Position numbers and translations under genes: made by a program
Source of the DNA: JAUILA01 sp964563925
GTDB taxonomy: Bacteria; Bacteroidota; Bacteroidia; Cytophagales; Cyclobacteriaceae
Direction of reading: 5' to 3'
DNA: 64,000 nt
Assembly (NCBI GenBank): GCA_964563925.1
Contig: CAZLZD010000004.1
Span: forward strand, 60,308 to 124,307
Notes under the pieces: model-generated
The model's database searches: none
Told to the model about the DNA's origin: nothing
The model's input: the letters and a program-made list of their open reading frames with translations, nothing else
Part shown: piece after piece, positions 42,301 to 52,503 of the stretch
Numbering within the stretch: the first letter of the stretch is position 1
How the letters are laid out: the number at the start of each line of letters is the position of its first letter

Positions 42301-43335
42301 CTAACGGCTACGGATAAACGTAGGGCAGGGAATGATCTTGTCGTACTGCTTTTTCTTTGAAGACGATGCGATTTCCAGGTCGTACTTGAGGGAAATCTCA
42401 TGGGCACCCCCCGAGGAAGGCCCCAGTTCGGAGATGGTGAAGTCATAACTGTACCCAAATTCCAGGTGGCTGAACTGCAACCCGAGGATCATCGCCACAG
42501 CATCCTGGCTGATATTGTCCTTCACATTCTGTTTAACCGGAATGCCGCGGTACCATAAACCGACCATGACCGGTTCATAAAGAAAATGAAGGCCTACGTC
42601 AAGCTGGTCAAAACGACCCTGGCTTTTGTAAACAAATGACGGAGCTATATAGGCGAGCTTGTCCCTGTTCAGGATACCCGCATTCAGGGGTAATTTGGCC
42701 CCCGCATGAAACGACGATTTCATCGGGATCCTGCTGTCATCTTCAAGCAGTGAGCGATTAGGCTCATTCAGGTGATAGACCGAGAATCCCGCCCAGAATT
42801 TTTTGTTATACAGCAGCATACCCGTCCCGAAATCAAAATACCCGGTACTGCCAAGACTGCCGAAACTGACGTCGCTGGTGGGAACCTGCCCGTCATTGGT
42901 AAAAGCCAGCTGATCACCAAATACCAGCTTATTCAAGTCAATATCACGATATCCATAGCCAAAATACAATCCGGGGGTAAGAATCCATGAGCTCGCCAGC
43001 TGGATCTTGTAGGAATACACGAAACCTACGGTCGTGGACTTGAGGGAAGCCGACCCCGCCTGATCAGCCGTCATGATGAGTCCGATCCCGCTTTTAAGGT
43101 CTGCCAGGTGGTAATCATAGGAGAAAGAGTAGGTCACATATCCGTTGGAAATACTTGGCCATTGATTGCGGTAATTGGCAATAAACCGGTGACCCATACC
43201 CGTGCCGGCAAACGCCGGGTTAAGATACAGGGGCGCCGCGTAATACTGTGAAAACTGCGCATCCTGTGCCCGCACGGATTTCCCCGTGAAAAAAGCTCCG
43301 GACACTATCAATATAAAAATAACGATCCTTCTCAT
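42301..43335 (-). CDS. type IX secretion system membrane protein, PorP/SprF family
   Basis: A 344-residue outer-membrane beta-barrel protein with a signal peptide (MRRIVIFILIVSGAFFTGKS) and the typical opening AQFSQYYAAPLYLNPAFAGT, then many aromatic strands (YVTYSFSYDYHLADL, FSHLEFGYSYDFTISELG). Family members are the partners that keep type-B-signal substrates of the type IX system at the cell surface. It lies 8 bases after such a substrate gene on the same strand, the normal pairing. The C-terminus is complete. Confidence 0.93.
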   Translation of the reverse strand: MRRIVIFILIVSGAFFTGKSVRAQDAQFSQYYAAPLYLNPAFAGTGMGHRFIANYRNQWPSISNGYVTYSFSYDYHLADLKSGIGLIMTADQAGSASLKSTTVGFVYSYKIQLASSWILTPGLYFGYGYRDIDLNKLVFGDQLAFTNDGQVPTSDVSFGSLGSTGYFDFGTGMLLYNKKFWAGFSVYHLNEPNRSLLEDDSRIPMKSSFHAGAKLPLNAGILNRDKLAYIAPSFVYKSQGRFDQLDVGLHFLYEPVMVGLWYRGIPVKQNVKDNISQDAVAMILGLQFSHLEFGYSYDFTISELGPSSGGAHEISLKYDLEIASSSKKKQYDKIIPCPTFIRSR

Positions 43336-43343
43336 TTCCTCTC

Positions 43344-46300
43344 CTACCTGATTAAGTTTACATCTCCTGTACGCAATACACGCTCACCGTTAATGAAGGT
43401 GGCTTTTATCTGATATACATAGACATCCTGCGGACTCAATTCTCCTTTGTAATATCCGTCCCAGCCTATATTCTTATCCCGGCTCTGGAATATCAGCTCA
43501 CCCCAGCGGTTGAAAATGAGCAGCTCGTAGTCCACCACGCCCAGTACCTTAGGCCGGAACACGTCGTTACTGTTGGGATCTTCACCCAGTCCCCCTCCGG
43601 TAGGCCCGAACAGGTTGGGCGAGAATGCATTGGGGACCAGGAGCCTGCCGCCCATTTTGGCCTGTACGATCCCTTCTTCAGATACGGTATCCGCACAGCC
43701 GTACTCGTTGGTGGCAACAAGCGTGATGGTATAAATACCTTCCTCTTCGTACATATGGACGGGCTGAGGCGAATACGATGTGTTTCCATCCCCGAAATCC
43801 CAGTAATAGGAGCTGGCATTGCGGCTGTCATTCCTGAAATACACCGGGTCATCCGGAATATAAACGATAGGCGACTTCACAACGAATGCTGCAATCGGAT
43901 TTGGATACACTTCAATAATGTCATTCTTGATTTCCCGCACCGTATCCCCGACAATATTTGAGGCACTTAGTGAAACTGTGTAAGTACCCGGACGGGTATA
44001 GGTATAGGTTGGATTTTCGGCCCGTGATGTTCCCTGGCCATCCCCGAAATCCCAGTAATAGCTGTTGGGATCCGCGTATTGCGATAGGTTGGTAAATACC
44101 ACAGTGAGCGGTGCACATCCCTTGTCCGGTGCATACGCAAAGTCTACAATCGGCGGAATGGGATTAATCGTTACCGTCTGAAGAACCGAATCGGCACATC
44201 CTAAATCATTTTCAGCGAGCAGTGTAATGGTGTAGGTGCCGAAGGTGGCGTACGTTTTGGGTGGCGGGTTTGCCGCGGTCGAACTGGTCCCGTCACCAAA
44301 GTCCCACAGATAGCTGAGATTGGTCCCTGTACTGTTGTTGGTCAGGGATACCGTACTGTTGGGTAAGGTCTGGTTGGCAGGGGTCGCGGTAAATGAAGCC
44401 GTGACCGGGTCGGTGGCAGGTACGTCAAAGAACTCCGACGAAACGCCGCTTTCGCAGCTGGCGAAATTAGAAGTGCGAAGCGTCACTTCCACATTCCGGA
44501 AGGTGGAGCTGCGGTTAAACTGGTGTTCAAAGGTACTGCCGACGGCCGTACTGGTATAGGTGACCACCCCATTCTCCAGGATTGTCCATTCATACTCCGC
44601 CAGGCCGGCTTGATCCGCAGTAAAACGCATGCGCATGATATCGCAATCAAAAATCAGGGTATCGACCTCAAAGCCGGAATCCGGAATGGGGTTTACCCGT
44701 ATCATCATGTCGGTGGAAGCCGGGCAACCAGCCCCGTAGTCGGCGGTCAGGCTAACCCGGAAATCCCGTATCATCTGGGTATCGTTCACAAACGAATAGC
44801 TGAAAGAGGGATTGGTGCCCGCATTTTCCTGGTAAATGGTATCCGTTCCCTGGATAATTCTCCAGTAATATGAATTAGGATTGAGCGCCTGGGTGGAAGA
44901 GGCCACCTGGAAGGTTACATCCACCGGGCTGCAATTATCTTCGAACGGGGAATAATTGGTTGCCACAAAATCAGCCTCCGGCTGAGGCAGTACAGTAATG
45001 GTGACCGGGGGGCTCAGGGCTTCGCAACCGTTGTCAGCGACCGCCCGTAACCTGACCTGATAATCAATATTTGCTGAAGATGTATTACTCAATACAATGT
45101 CGTAGGTATCCGTAAACGACGGATCGTCCGGATCCTGGATCGAATCTGTTACCCAGCCGCTGCCGCTGTTAACCTCCCAGATATATTGATTGATCGGGGT
45201 TGGCTGGGAGCCGGCATGAATATTCAGAAGGGAGGCTGTATACGGACTACATCCATACGTATCGCCGGTGCTTATATCGGATAACGGCGCAGGAGTCACT
45301 GTTACCGTCTGTACGGTCATAAAGCTGCAACCAACATCTGTGGTTATTCGAAGCGCCACATCAAAGACCCCCGCTGAGGGAAACGGACGCGCAAAATCAG
45401 TTGAATCCGTGTAGTTGGCATCCGGGGTAAAAGTTGTCCCGTCATAATCGAAATCCCACTCCCGTAAGCTGATCTGCTCACCTTCCAGCGGATTGGTCAG
45501 TGTGGAATTATCGGTAAACAAAGCATCCTGGCCCTCACAGGCCGCAGCGGCCGTAAAATTGAGGTCCGGGGCAGGATACACCTTTACACTGATCTCATCA
45601 TAGCTTGTACATCCGGTCACGCTGTTTCGGGTGAACAGCCGAACCTGGTAGATACCCGGGGTGGTAAAGGTTTCCTCGAAAGGGCCCAGTTCGGAGTTAC
45701 TGAAACCCGATGCCGGTTCATTCCTGTAATTGTTGCCGTTTTCGTCATAAAAACGCCAGCGCCATTGAGTGGACGAATTGATGGTACCTGTCGATACATC
45801 ATGGAAGCGTACGGTAAATGAATCGGTATTGCCGGGAGACTGGCAGAATGTACCTGGGATGGGATTGTCGGCCAGGTCGGTAATGTCAAGTCCGGCAAGC
45901 CGTGAAGGGGTAATATTTACCAGCAAGTCGAATGTACGCTCACAGCTGCTCTGTGCCGTGGAGTTAATGGCTGTCAGCCTGATCAGCTTCTGTCCGGGAT
46001 TATCGTACGCGTAGACAGGCTGGGCATCCGTCACGTCATTGATCAGAGGATCCGTATCATTGGGTCCGTCATACATCTCCCACCGGTAGGAGTCGGCGCC
46101 GGTGGACAGGTTTTCAAAGTAGATATCCTGGCCGATACAGAATTCCCGGCCCGGGGGCACGGGTCCTGTGTAACTGTCCTTGTGGGTCTCAAAATCCGGA
46201 TTCGGGTCATCCACGATACGGATTACGGCTGTCGTGGAAATGGCATCCTCGTAGTTCGGATTCAACGGGTCCCCGTTGTACGGGTTACAAATATTCCAGT

Positions 46301-47135
46301 TAAACAGCGTGACTTCAAATTCATTGCCCACCGCATTGGCCGGATCTGCCGGTGCATTCATGGGAAAAGAAACGGAAATGGGTCCGTCTGCCGGGAACGG
46401 TATGGCCTCAATCGGCCCGAAATAAGCCGCGGTCACGATACCCCGTGTGATCGGTGCCGCAATATTTCCTGCACCATCCGTAAGAGGCCGGGTACCGCCG
46501 TCCTCCAGAGACAGGTTCAGTATGGTGCTGGCCGGATTATGGGTAGCCACATTTCCATACACAAACTGGACATGACGCTCCTGCTGGTTTGGGTTGTCAG
46601 GTTCAATATTGATGTTACAATTGAAAAAAGAGTTGTCAGTAAACTGGGCGTTGATGACAGGGTCCTCGTAACAGACGTCCCAGCTGTTGGGGGTAATACT
46701 CAGGTTTGCGCCGAATTCATTGTCCCTGGCCCAGGCGCTGGCAAACTGTACCTGCCGGGAAGAGCTGCAAACCACACCATCCACTACGATAAACGCCTCG
46801 GGGTAAAACCCGCATTCGTCACTTTCCGGATAGGTGAAACTGGCTGTGGCTTCGAAGGACCGGTTGCCGTTGGTAACGGTAATGCCTGAAGCATCAATGA
46901 TGGTTATGTTGTTGGCCGGGTCATTCCAGCGATACATAATCTGGATTCTGGATGGGTCAGTCGCAACCAGAAATGAGTACCTGACCGTAAAATACTGCAC
47001 ATTGGTGGGTGCACACAGGTCAGGAGCCTCAAAATTTACGAAGTAGTTATTGGCTAACTGATCGCATTGTGCTTGAAGATTGAAAGTACAGCCAACAAAA
47101 AAACACACGATAAAATATCGTAGTAACTTCCACAT
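43344..47135 (-). CDS. secreted multidomain protein with PKD domains and type-B (gliding-type) C-terminal sorting domain
   Basis: The 1263-residue protein starts with a signal peptide (MWKLLRYFIVCFFVGCTFNL) and contains many Ig-like/PKD repeats; the three clearest PKD cores lie near 950-1160 (YLWDFGDGTS, YYWDFGDGQG, YYWDFGDGNT). The last 95 residues form the type IX type-B sorting domain: LVPNAFSPNLFGPTGG, LLIFNRWGELIFQS, IGWDGYYKG and DVYVYQIKATFING. It is exported by Sec, then secreted across the outer membrane by the type IX system, and probably acts as a surface adhesin. The PorP/SprF gene follows at 8 bases. No gliding motor gene is in the window. Confidence 0.93.
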   Translation of the reverse strand: MWKLLRYFIVCFFVGCTFNLQAQCDQLANNYFVNFEAPDLCAPTNVQYFTVRYSFLVATDPSRIQIMYRWNDPANNITIIDASGITVTNGNRSFEATASFTYPESDECGFYPEAFIVVDGVVCSSSRQVQFASAWARDNEFGANLSITPNSWDVCYEDPVINAQFTDNSFFNCNINIEPDNPNQQERHVQFVYGNVATHNPASTILNLSLEDGGTRPLTDGAGNIAAPITRGIVTAAYFGPIEAIPFPADGPISVSFPMNAPADPANAVGNEFEVTLFNWNICNPYNGDPLNPNYEDAISTTAVIRIVDDPNPDFETHKDSYTGPVPPGREFCIGQDIYFENLSTGADSYRWEMYDGPNDTDPLINDVTDAQPVYAYDNPGQKLIRLTAINSTAQSSCERTFDLLVNITPSRLAGLDITDLADNPIPGTFCQSPGNTDSFTVRFHDVSTGTINSSTQWRWRFYDENGNNYRNEPASGFSNSELGPFEETFTTPGIYQVRLFTRNSVTGCTSYDEISVKVYPAPDLNFTAAAACEGQDALFTDNSTLTNPLEGEQISLREWDFDYDGTTFTPDANYTDSTDFARPFPSAGVFDVALRITTDVGCSFMTVQTVTVTPAPLSDISTGDTYGCSPYTASLLNIHAGSQPTPINQYIWEVNSGSGWVTDSIQDPDDPSFTDTYDIVLSNTSSANIDYQVRLRAVADNGCEALSPPVTITVLPQPEADFVATNYSPFEDNCSPVDVTFQVASSTQALNPNSYYWRIIQGTDTIYQENAGTNPSFSYSFVNDTQMIRDFRVSLTADYGAGCPASTDMMIRVNPIPDSGFEVDTLIFDCDIMRMRFTADQAGLAEYEWTILENGVVTYTSTAVGSTFEHQFNRSSTFRNVEVTLRTSNFASCESGVSSEFFDVPATDPVTASFTATPANQTLPNSTVSLTNNSTGTNLSYLWDFGDGTSSTAANPPPKTYATFGTYTITLLAENDLGCADSVLQTVTINPIPPIVDFAYAPDKGCAPLTVVFTNLSQYADPNSYYWDFGDGQGTSRAENPTYTYTRPGTYTVSLSASNIVGDTVREIKNDIIEVYPNPIAAFVVKSPIVYIPDDPVYFRNDSRNASSYYWDFGDGNTSYSPQPVHMYEEEGIYTITLVATNEYGCADTVSEEGIVQAKMGGRLLVPNAFSPNLFGPTGGGLGEDPNSNDVFRPKVLGVVDYELLIFNRWGELIFQSRDKNIGWDGYYKGELSPQDVYVYQIKATFINGERVLRTGDVNLIR

Positions 47136-47454
47136 AGGTTAAAAAAATTATCCCGGTACTCCATAATCCTAAAGCCAAACATACCTTTAATACGATAATT
47201 TATTATTTGGAAACCAATGGGAATGTGCCATACGTAAGGTTTTAACCCACATTTGGGAATAATTAAGCCCGCCTGTTCGGTCGGACCGGAACCCCCCTGC
47301 CGCCTGTTCTGCCGCCCTGAAGCCTGTGTATAAGGACCCTGTCATATCCGGGCTATTTTTTCCGGCCCGTACATTTTTAATCTTTTGATTACCATATTCT
47401 GTTGAAAGATGTACCTTTGTGTCCCATAAGTTAAGGTGCAACGAATAACAACTT
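47136..47454. other. 319-base intergenic region between divergent genes
   Basis: It separates the secreted protein (minus) and pyrG (plus). It holds a pyrG promoter candidate and a short GC hairpin with a T-rich loop at about 47349-47369. No gene or RNA could be supported. Confidence 0.5.
47383..47419 (+). promoter_or_regulatory. candidate promoter of pyrG
   Basis: TACCTTTG at 47412-47419 matches TAnnTTTG and is preceded by TTTTG ending at 47387, a spacer of 24, slightly long. The start codon is 35 bases downstream of the -7 element. Confidence 0.55.
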
Positions 47455-49080
47455 ATGGCCACTGCAAAGTACATTTTTGTCACGGGCGGCGTGACATCCT
47501 CCCTCGGAAAGGGAATCATCTCAGCCTCATTAGGTAAGCTTCTCCAGGCACGCGGATTTAAGGTAACCATTCAGAAATTTGACCCTTACATCAATATTGA
47601 TCCGGGTACACTGAATCCTTATGAACACGGAGAATGCTATGTGACTGACGACGGGGCAGAGACTGACCTGGACCTGGGCCATTATGAGCGCTTTCTGAAT
47701 TCTTCCACCTCACAGGCCAATAATATCACGACAGGAAGGATTTATAATAATGTCATCACCAAGGAGAGGAAGGGCGAATATCTCGGCAAGACCGTGCAGG
47801 TGGTCCCCCACATTACCGACGAAATTAAGCGCAATATCTACGCCCTGGGGGAAAGCGGTGATTATGATTTTGTGATCACTGAAATAGGCGGTTGCGTGGG
47901 CGATATCGAATCCCTGCCCTTCATTGAAGCCGTGCGCCAGGTACGCTGGGATGTGGGACCGAATAATTTCCTGGTGATCCACCTTACCCTGATCCCCTAC
48001 CTCAAGGCCGCCAAAGAACTGAAGACAAAACCCACCCAGCATTCGGTCAAGCAGTTGCTGGAAGCAGGGATCCAGCCGGATATCCTGGTGTGCCGGTCGG
48101 AACACCGCCTGCCCAATGACATCCGGAAAAAACTTGCCCTTTTCTGTAACGTGCATATCAATTCAGTCATTGAAGCGCTGGATGCCGAAACGATCTACGA
48201 CGTGCCCCTGCTGATGAAAAAGGAAAAGCTCGATGAGCGGGTCCTTGCCAAGCTCAGGATACCGAACAAGTCAGAGCCGGACCTGGATCAATGGAAGGAT
48301 TTCCTGGGCAAGCTTAAAAATCCTTCTGAAGAAGTGAAAATCGGCCTTGTTGGCAAATATGTCGAGCTGCCGGATGCCTATAAATCCATTGCCGAGGCCT
48401 TTATCCATGCCGGAGCGGTAAATGAATGCAAAGTGAAAATCACCTGGATTTCCTCGGAAACGATCACCCGTGACAATGTGGGGAACGTCCTCTCGGGAAT
48501 CGACGGTATCCTGGTAGCCCCGGGATTCGGCGAACGGGGCGTGGAAGGAAAAATCGAAGCCGTGCGTTATGTGCGGGAGAATGATATACCCTTCTTTGGT
48601 ATTTGTCTGGGCATGCAGTGTGCGGTGATCGAATTTGCGAGAAATGTACTCGGACTTAAAAAGGCGTCCAGCACCGAGCTTAATGAGAAAACCCCTGATC
48701 CGGTCATTGACCTGATGGAAGAACAGAAAAATATCACAGACAAAGGGGGAACCATGCGTCTCGGCGCCTACCCCTGTGATCTGCAGAAAGGCAGCAAAAC
48801 CAGTGCGGCATATGGAAAAACAAAAATCAGCGAACGCCATCGTCACCGGTACGAATTCAATAATAAATATCTGAAGCAAATGGAGAAGGCCGGACTCAAG
48901 GCAGTGGGCATCAACCCGGGAACCGGACTGGTCGAGGTGGTCGAACTCGAAGATCATCCCTGGTTCGTGGGAACTCAGTTTCATCCCGAATTAAAGAGTA
49001 CCGTGCTGAATCCTCACCCTTTATTTGTTAAGTTTGTGCGCGCAACGTATACATTCAAGAAGTCTAGGAATAAAAATTAA
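47455..49080 (+). CDS. pyrG: CTP synthase
   Basis: It aminates UTP to CTP with glutamine or ammonia. The 541-residue protein has the synthetase P-loop TGGVTSSLGKGIISASLGKL at 10-29, KFDPYINIDPGTLNPYEHGE, TDDGAETDLDLGHYERF, IGGCVGDIESLPFIEA, and a C-terminal glutaminase with the cysteine in FFGICLGMQCAVIEFARN near 385 and the histidine-glutamate in FHPELKST near 520. It is followed 17 bases downstream by yidC. Everything is canonical. Confidence 0.98.
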   Translation: MATAKYIFVTGGVTSSLGKGIISASLGKLLQARGFKVTIQKFDPYINIDPGTLNPYEHGECYVTDDGAETDLDLGHYERFLNSSTSQANNITTGRIYNNVITKERKGEYLGKTVQVVPHITDEIKRNIYALGESGDYDFVITEIGGCVGDIESLPFIEAVRQVRWDVGPNNFLVIHLTLIPYLKAAKELKTKPTQHSVKQLLEAGIQPDILVCRSEHRLPNDIRKKLALFCNVHINSVIEALDAETIYDVPLLMKKEKLDERVLAKLRIPNKSEPDLDQWKDFLGKLKNPSEEVKIGLVGKYVELPDAYKSIAEAFIHAGAVNECKVKITWISSETITRDNVGNVLSGIDGILVAPGFGERGVEGKIEAVRYVRENDIPFFGICLGMQCAVIEFARNVLGLKKASSTELNEKTPDPVIDLMEEQKNITDKGGTMRLGAYPCDLQKGSKTSAAYGKTKISERHRHRYEFNNKYLKQMEKAGLKAVGINPGTGLVEVVELEDHPWFVGTQFHPELKSTVLNPHPLFVKFVRATYTFKKSRNKN

Positions 49081-49097
49081 CGCACAGAAGAAAAAGC

Positions 49098-50909
49098 ATG
49101 GACAGGAATCAGGCAACCGGACTCTTACTGATCGCATTACTGGTATTACTCTATTTCCAGTTTTTCGGGCCCGAACCGCAGGAACTGGATGAGAATCCGG
49201 CACAAGTAACCACGGAATCAAGTGCTCCCCAGGAAATAGCCCCGGCAGGAGAAACACAAACCATCCCCGACTCGTTGCTGGAGCAGCAGAATGTGGTGAA
49301 ATACGGCGCTTTTGCCCCCGGAGCCGACGGGGAGGCGCGTGAGGTGACCGTGGAAAATGAAGACCTGGAAATGGTCCTATCCACGCAGGGCGGATTGCCC
49401 GTACAGGTAAGGCTTAAACAATTTGAGGCCTACGGAGGACTTCCCCTGTTCCTGTTCACCCCGGAATCGAGTGACATCAACCTATTGCTCGAATCGGGCA
49501 ACAGAAAAATCAACCTTTCGGAACTCTATTACCAGACAAGCCAGGAAATGAACGGTGATACGACCGTTATCCGGATGAGCCTGGGCCTGAGCGACGGTGG
49601 GCAGGTAGTCCATACCTATTCCCTCCCTCCCTCTGGATACCAGGTCGGTTATTCACTTCAGGTAAATGGCACACCACTGAGCAGTGATGTGGTGATGGAC
49701 TGGCATAATGAATTGATGCTCCAGGAAAAAGACATCACACTGAGCCGCACGAATACCACCATCAATTACATGACGGCTGAAGGGGATTTCGACGGACTTG
49801 CCGAACGGAGCAACGAACTTGAAAAAGAGGCGCTGGACGAGCCGGTGAAATGGGTGGCTGTTAAGCAGCGGTTCTTTGTATCATCCATTATTGCCAATGA
49901 ATCCTTCAGCGGGGCTATCATTTCAGCCCAGGCACCTCTGAACGATTCTTCCATTGTCAAGACCGCTGATGTACAGGTTTCCATTCCTGCCACTGTTGTT
50001 CAGAATACTGGGAACTACACCTTCTACTTTGGCCCCAACGATTATCATATTCTCAAAGACGTCACCGAGGACTTCTCCAAGAACCTGTACCTGGGATGGC
50101 CTCCGATGATCTGGGTAAACAAATGGATTATCATTCCGCTGTTTGACCTGCTGAATAATTTCATCGGTAATTACGGAGTTATCATCATCATCATGGTACT
50201 CCTGATCAAGCTCGTCCTTTCTCCCTTGTCGTATAAGTCCTATCTCTCTATGGCCAAGATGAAGGTGCTGAAGCCTCAGCTCGACGAGATCAAGGAGCGA
50301 AACGCGGATGATGCATCCAAGGCGCAGCAGGAACAAATGAAGCTTTATCAGCAAGTCGGGGTTAACCCGGTCAGCGGATGTATTCCGATGCTGCTGCAAA
50401 TGCCCATCCTGTTTGCCATGTTTTACTTTTTCCCGCAGTCGATCGAATTGCGGGGAGAGCCATTCCTGTGGGCGGAGGACCTTAGTACCTACGATTCGAT
50501 TATTCAACTGCCCTTTACCATTCCTTTTTATGGCAGCCATGTGAGTCTTTTCGTACTGTTGATGACCCTCTCCACCATACTCTATACCTGGTCAAACCAG
50601 CAGGTGAGTACGGTCACGGGGCCGATGCAGTATATCTCCTACATGATGCCGCTCATTTTCATGTTTGTACTTAATTCGTACCCGGCGGCCCTGAGCTTTT
50701 ATTATTTCGTTTCCAACCTGGTCACCTTCGGACAACAGGCGATCATCCGGCGGTTCGTCGATGATGAAAAGATTGAGAAGATACTGGAAGAGAATAAACG
50801 AAATGCGGGCAGCAGGAAGAAATCCAAATTTGTGCAGCGGCTTGAAGATGCCATGAAAGCCCAGCAGGAAACGCAGCAGCAACAGGGCAAGAAGAAAAAG
50901 AAAAAATAA
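49098..50909 (+). CDS. yidC: membrane protein insertase YidC
   Basis: It inserts and folds inner-membrane proteins, alone or with SecYEG. The 603-residue protein has a first span (TGLLLIALLVLLYFQFFG), a large periplasmic beta domain (about 30-335), the conserved core with YGVIIIIMVLLIKLVLSPLS near 370 and GCIPMLLQMPILFAMFYFFP near 430, two further spans and a very basic C-terminal tail ending in a lysine run that probably contacts the ribosome. Length and topology are those of Gram-negative YidC. A terminator follows. Confidence 0.97.
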   Translation: MDRNQATGLLLIALLVLLYFQFFGPEPQELDENPAQVTTESSAPQEIAPAGETQTIPDSLLEQQNVVKYGAFAPGADGEAREVTVENEDLEMVLSTQGGLPVQVRLKQFEAYGGLPLFLFTPESSDINLLLESGNRKINLSELYYQTSQEMNGDTTVIRMSLGLSDGGQVVHTYSLPPSGYQVGYSLQVNGTPLSSDVVMDWHNELMLQEKDITLSRTNTTINYMTAEGDFDGLAERSNELEKEALDEPVKWVAVKQRFFVSSIIANESFSGAIISAQAPLNDSSIVKTADVQVSIPATVVQNTGNYTFYFGPNDYHILKDVTEDFSKNLYLGWPPMIWVNKWIIIPLFDLLNNFIGNYGVIIIIMVLLIKLVLSPLSYKSYLSMAKMKVLKPQLDEIKERNADDASKAQQEQMKLYQQVGVNPVSGCIPMLLQMPILFAMFYFFPQSIELRGEPFLWAEDLSTYDSIIQLPFTIPFYGSHVSLFVLLMTLSTILYTWSNQQVSTVTGPMQYISYMMPLIFMFVLNSYPAALSFYYFVSNLVTFGQQAIIRRFVDDEKIEKILEENKRNAGSRKKSKFVQRLEDAMKAQQETQQQQGKKKKKK

Positions 50910-50917
50910 ATTCTCAC

Positions 50918-50945
50918 ACCCCGGCCTGAACAGCCGGGGTTTTTT
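50918..50945 (+). terminator. intrinsic terminator after yidC
   Basis: An 8-bp stem (50918-50925 with 50933-50940), a 7-base loop and a run of six T ending at 50945. Confidence 0.88.
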
Positions 50946-50992
50946 GTTCCCGAATGTTTCCCTGCGTACTTATCATAATCCAATTAACTTTA

Positions 50993-51000
50993 TATCTTTG
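50993..51000 (+). promoter_or_regulatory. candidate -7 element before the UPF0173 gene
   Basis: TATCTTTG matches TAnnTTTG and lies after the yidC terminator, 28 bases before the ATG. No TTG at -33 was found. Confidence 0.45.
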
Positions 51001-51027
51001 TATGCCATCGGACCAACCTATGCAACT

Positions 51028-51708
51028 ATGAAGATTACATACTATGGACATTCCTGTTTTATGGCTGACATCAATGGTAAAAAGGTACTTTTTGACCCTT
51101 TTATCAGTCCGAATGAAAAGGCATCTCATGTGGATGTATCTTCCATTACTGCTGATTTTATATTGCTTTCCCACGGTCATGGCGATCATGTAGCGGATGT
51201 GGAAGCCATATATAAACAATCGGATGCCATGCTGGTATCCACGTTTGAAGTCGTGCAGTGGTTTGAAAACAAGGGGTTGGAGAATGGTCATCCAATGAAC
51301 CATGGCGGATCCAAAACATTTGATTTTGGAAAAGTCAAGATGGTCAATGCTATCCATTCCAGCAGTATGCCTGACGGCAGCTATGGTGGAAACCCTGCGG
51401 GATTCGTTGTGGAAGGTGGCGATAAAATTTTTTACTATGCAGGTGACACCGCCCTGCATATGGACATGCAGTTAATCAAGGAGGAGTTTACCCTGGATTT
51501 TGCAATACTCCCGATTGGCGATAACTTCACCATGGGACCCGCCGATGCCGCCAGAGCGGCACGTATGACGGGTGCCACGAAAGTGATCGGAATGCATTTT
51601 GATACATTCCCTTATATCGAGATCAATCATGAAGAAGCAAAAGCAATTTTCAGTGAACACGGGGTTGAGTTAATACTGCTGTCTGCTGGACAATCTATAA
51701 ATCTATAA
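51028..51708 (+). CDS. UPF0173 metal-dependent hydrolase (MBL fold)
   Basis: A 226-residue metallo-beta-lactamase-fold protein of the UPF0173/YtkL type: MKITYYGHSCFMADINGKKV at the start, the metal motif LLSHGHGDHVADVEA near 50, FYYAGDTALHMDMQL near 145 and the late MHFDTFPYIE near 195. Family members are broad phosphodiesterase-like or lactonase-like hydrolases without a settled substrate. The ATG at 51028 is chosen because it opens the conserved first strand; a longer frame from 50944 starts in the terminator T-run. parA starts 9 bases downstream. Confidence 0.92.
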   Translation: MKITYYGHSCFMADINGKKVLFDPFISPNEKASHVDVSSITADFILLSHGHGDHVADVEAIYKQSDAMLVSTFEVVQWFENKGLENGHPMNHGGSKTFDFGKVKMVNAIHSSSMPDGSYGGNPAGFVVEGGDKIFYYAGDTALHMDMQLIKEEFTLDFAILPIGDNFTMGPADAARAARMTGATKVIGMHFDTFPYIEINHEEAKAIFSEHGVELILLSAGQSINL

Positions 51709-51717
51709 TTTTTTTGA

Positions 51718-52491
51718 ATGGGTAAAGTTATTGCGATTGCGAATCAAAAGGGGGGTGTGGGGAAAACCACCACCGCTATAAATCTGGCCGCCAGTCTTGC
51801 GGCGCTGGAGCAAAAAACACTGGTCGTCGATGCGGATCCGCAGGCAAACTCAACCTCCGGGCTTGGGGTGAATCCCAAAGAAGTGGACTACAGTATTTAT
51901 GAATGCATGGTCGACGATGTTTCCGTCAAAGAGGCCGTGACGGAAACCAATATTGACTACCTGCACGTGCTGCCCTCTCATATCAACCTGGTTGGCGCTG
52001 AAGTGGAAATGGTTAGTGTGGACCAGCGCGAAGAGAAAATGAAGGAGGCCCTGGAGGAAATCAGGGATGATTACGACTTTATCATTATTGACTGTTCGCC
52101 CTCACTGGGGTTGATCACGATCAATGCCCTTACCGCGGCCAACGCGGTGCTGATCCCTGTACAGTGTGAATATTTCGCACTGGAAGGTCTTGGAAAACTT
52201 CTGAATACAATCAAGATCATTCAGAAACGCCTGAACAAGAACCTTGAGATAGAAGGTATCCTGTTAACCATGTACGACGTCCGGCTCAGGTTGTCCAACC
52301 AGGTAGTCGATGAGGTGCGAACGCATTTTAAACGGATCGTGTTTGATACCATTATCCCCAGGAATATCAAACTCAGCGAATCCCCTGGCTTCGGGATTCC
52401 CGCCATCGCCCACGATGCAGAGAGCAAGGGGGCAGTCAGCTACCTGAACCTGGCCAAGGAGATCCTGGAGAAGAATGGAATAAAAGCCTAA
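51718..52491 (+). CDS. parA: chromosome partitioning ATPase ParA/Soj
   Basis: A 257-residue deviant-Walker ATPase: NQKGGVGKTTTAINLAASLA at 9-28, VDADPQANSTSGLG near 40, DFIIIDCSPSLGLITINALT near 117 and VQCEYFALEGLGKL near 143. It binds DNA non-specifically and drives ParB-parS complexes apart. The length is that of chromosomal Soj, without an N-terminal HTH as in many plasmid ParA. It is directly followed by parB at 12 bases. Confidence 0.96.
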   Translation: MGKVIAIANQKGGVGKTTTAINLAASLAALEQKTLVVDADPQANSTSGLGVNPKEVDYSIYECMVDDVSVKEAVTETNIDYLHVLPSHINLVGAEVEMVSVDQREEKMKEALEEIRDDYDFIIIDCSPSLGLITINALTAANAVLIPVQCEYFALEGLGKLLNTIKIIQKRLNKNLEIEGILLTMYDVRLRLSNQVVDEVRTHFKRIVFDTIIPRNIKLSESPGFGIPAIAHDAESKGAVSYLNLAKEILEKNGIKA

Positions 52492-52503
52492 ACAGGCAAG
52501 CTT

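Noticed and set aside
43344..47135. Repeated DNA in the PKD-protein gene considered as a CRISPR or tandem repeat
   Set aside because: The repetition is at the protein level (WDFGDG cores) with diverged DNA and irregular spacing.
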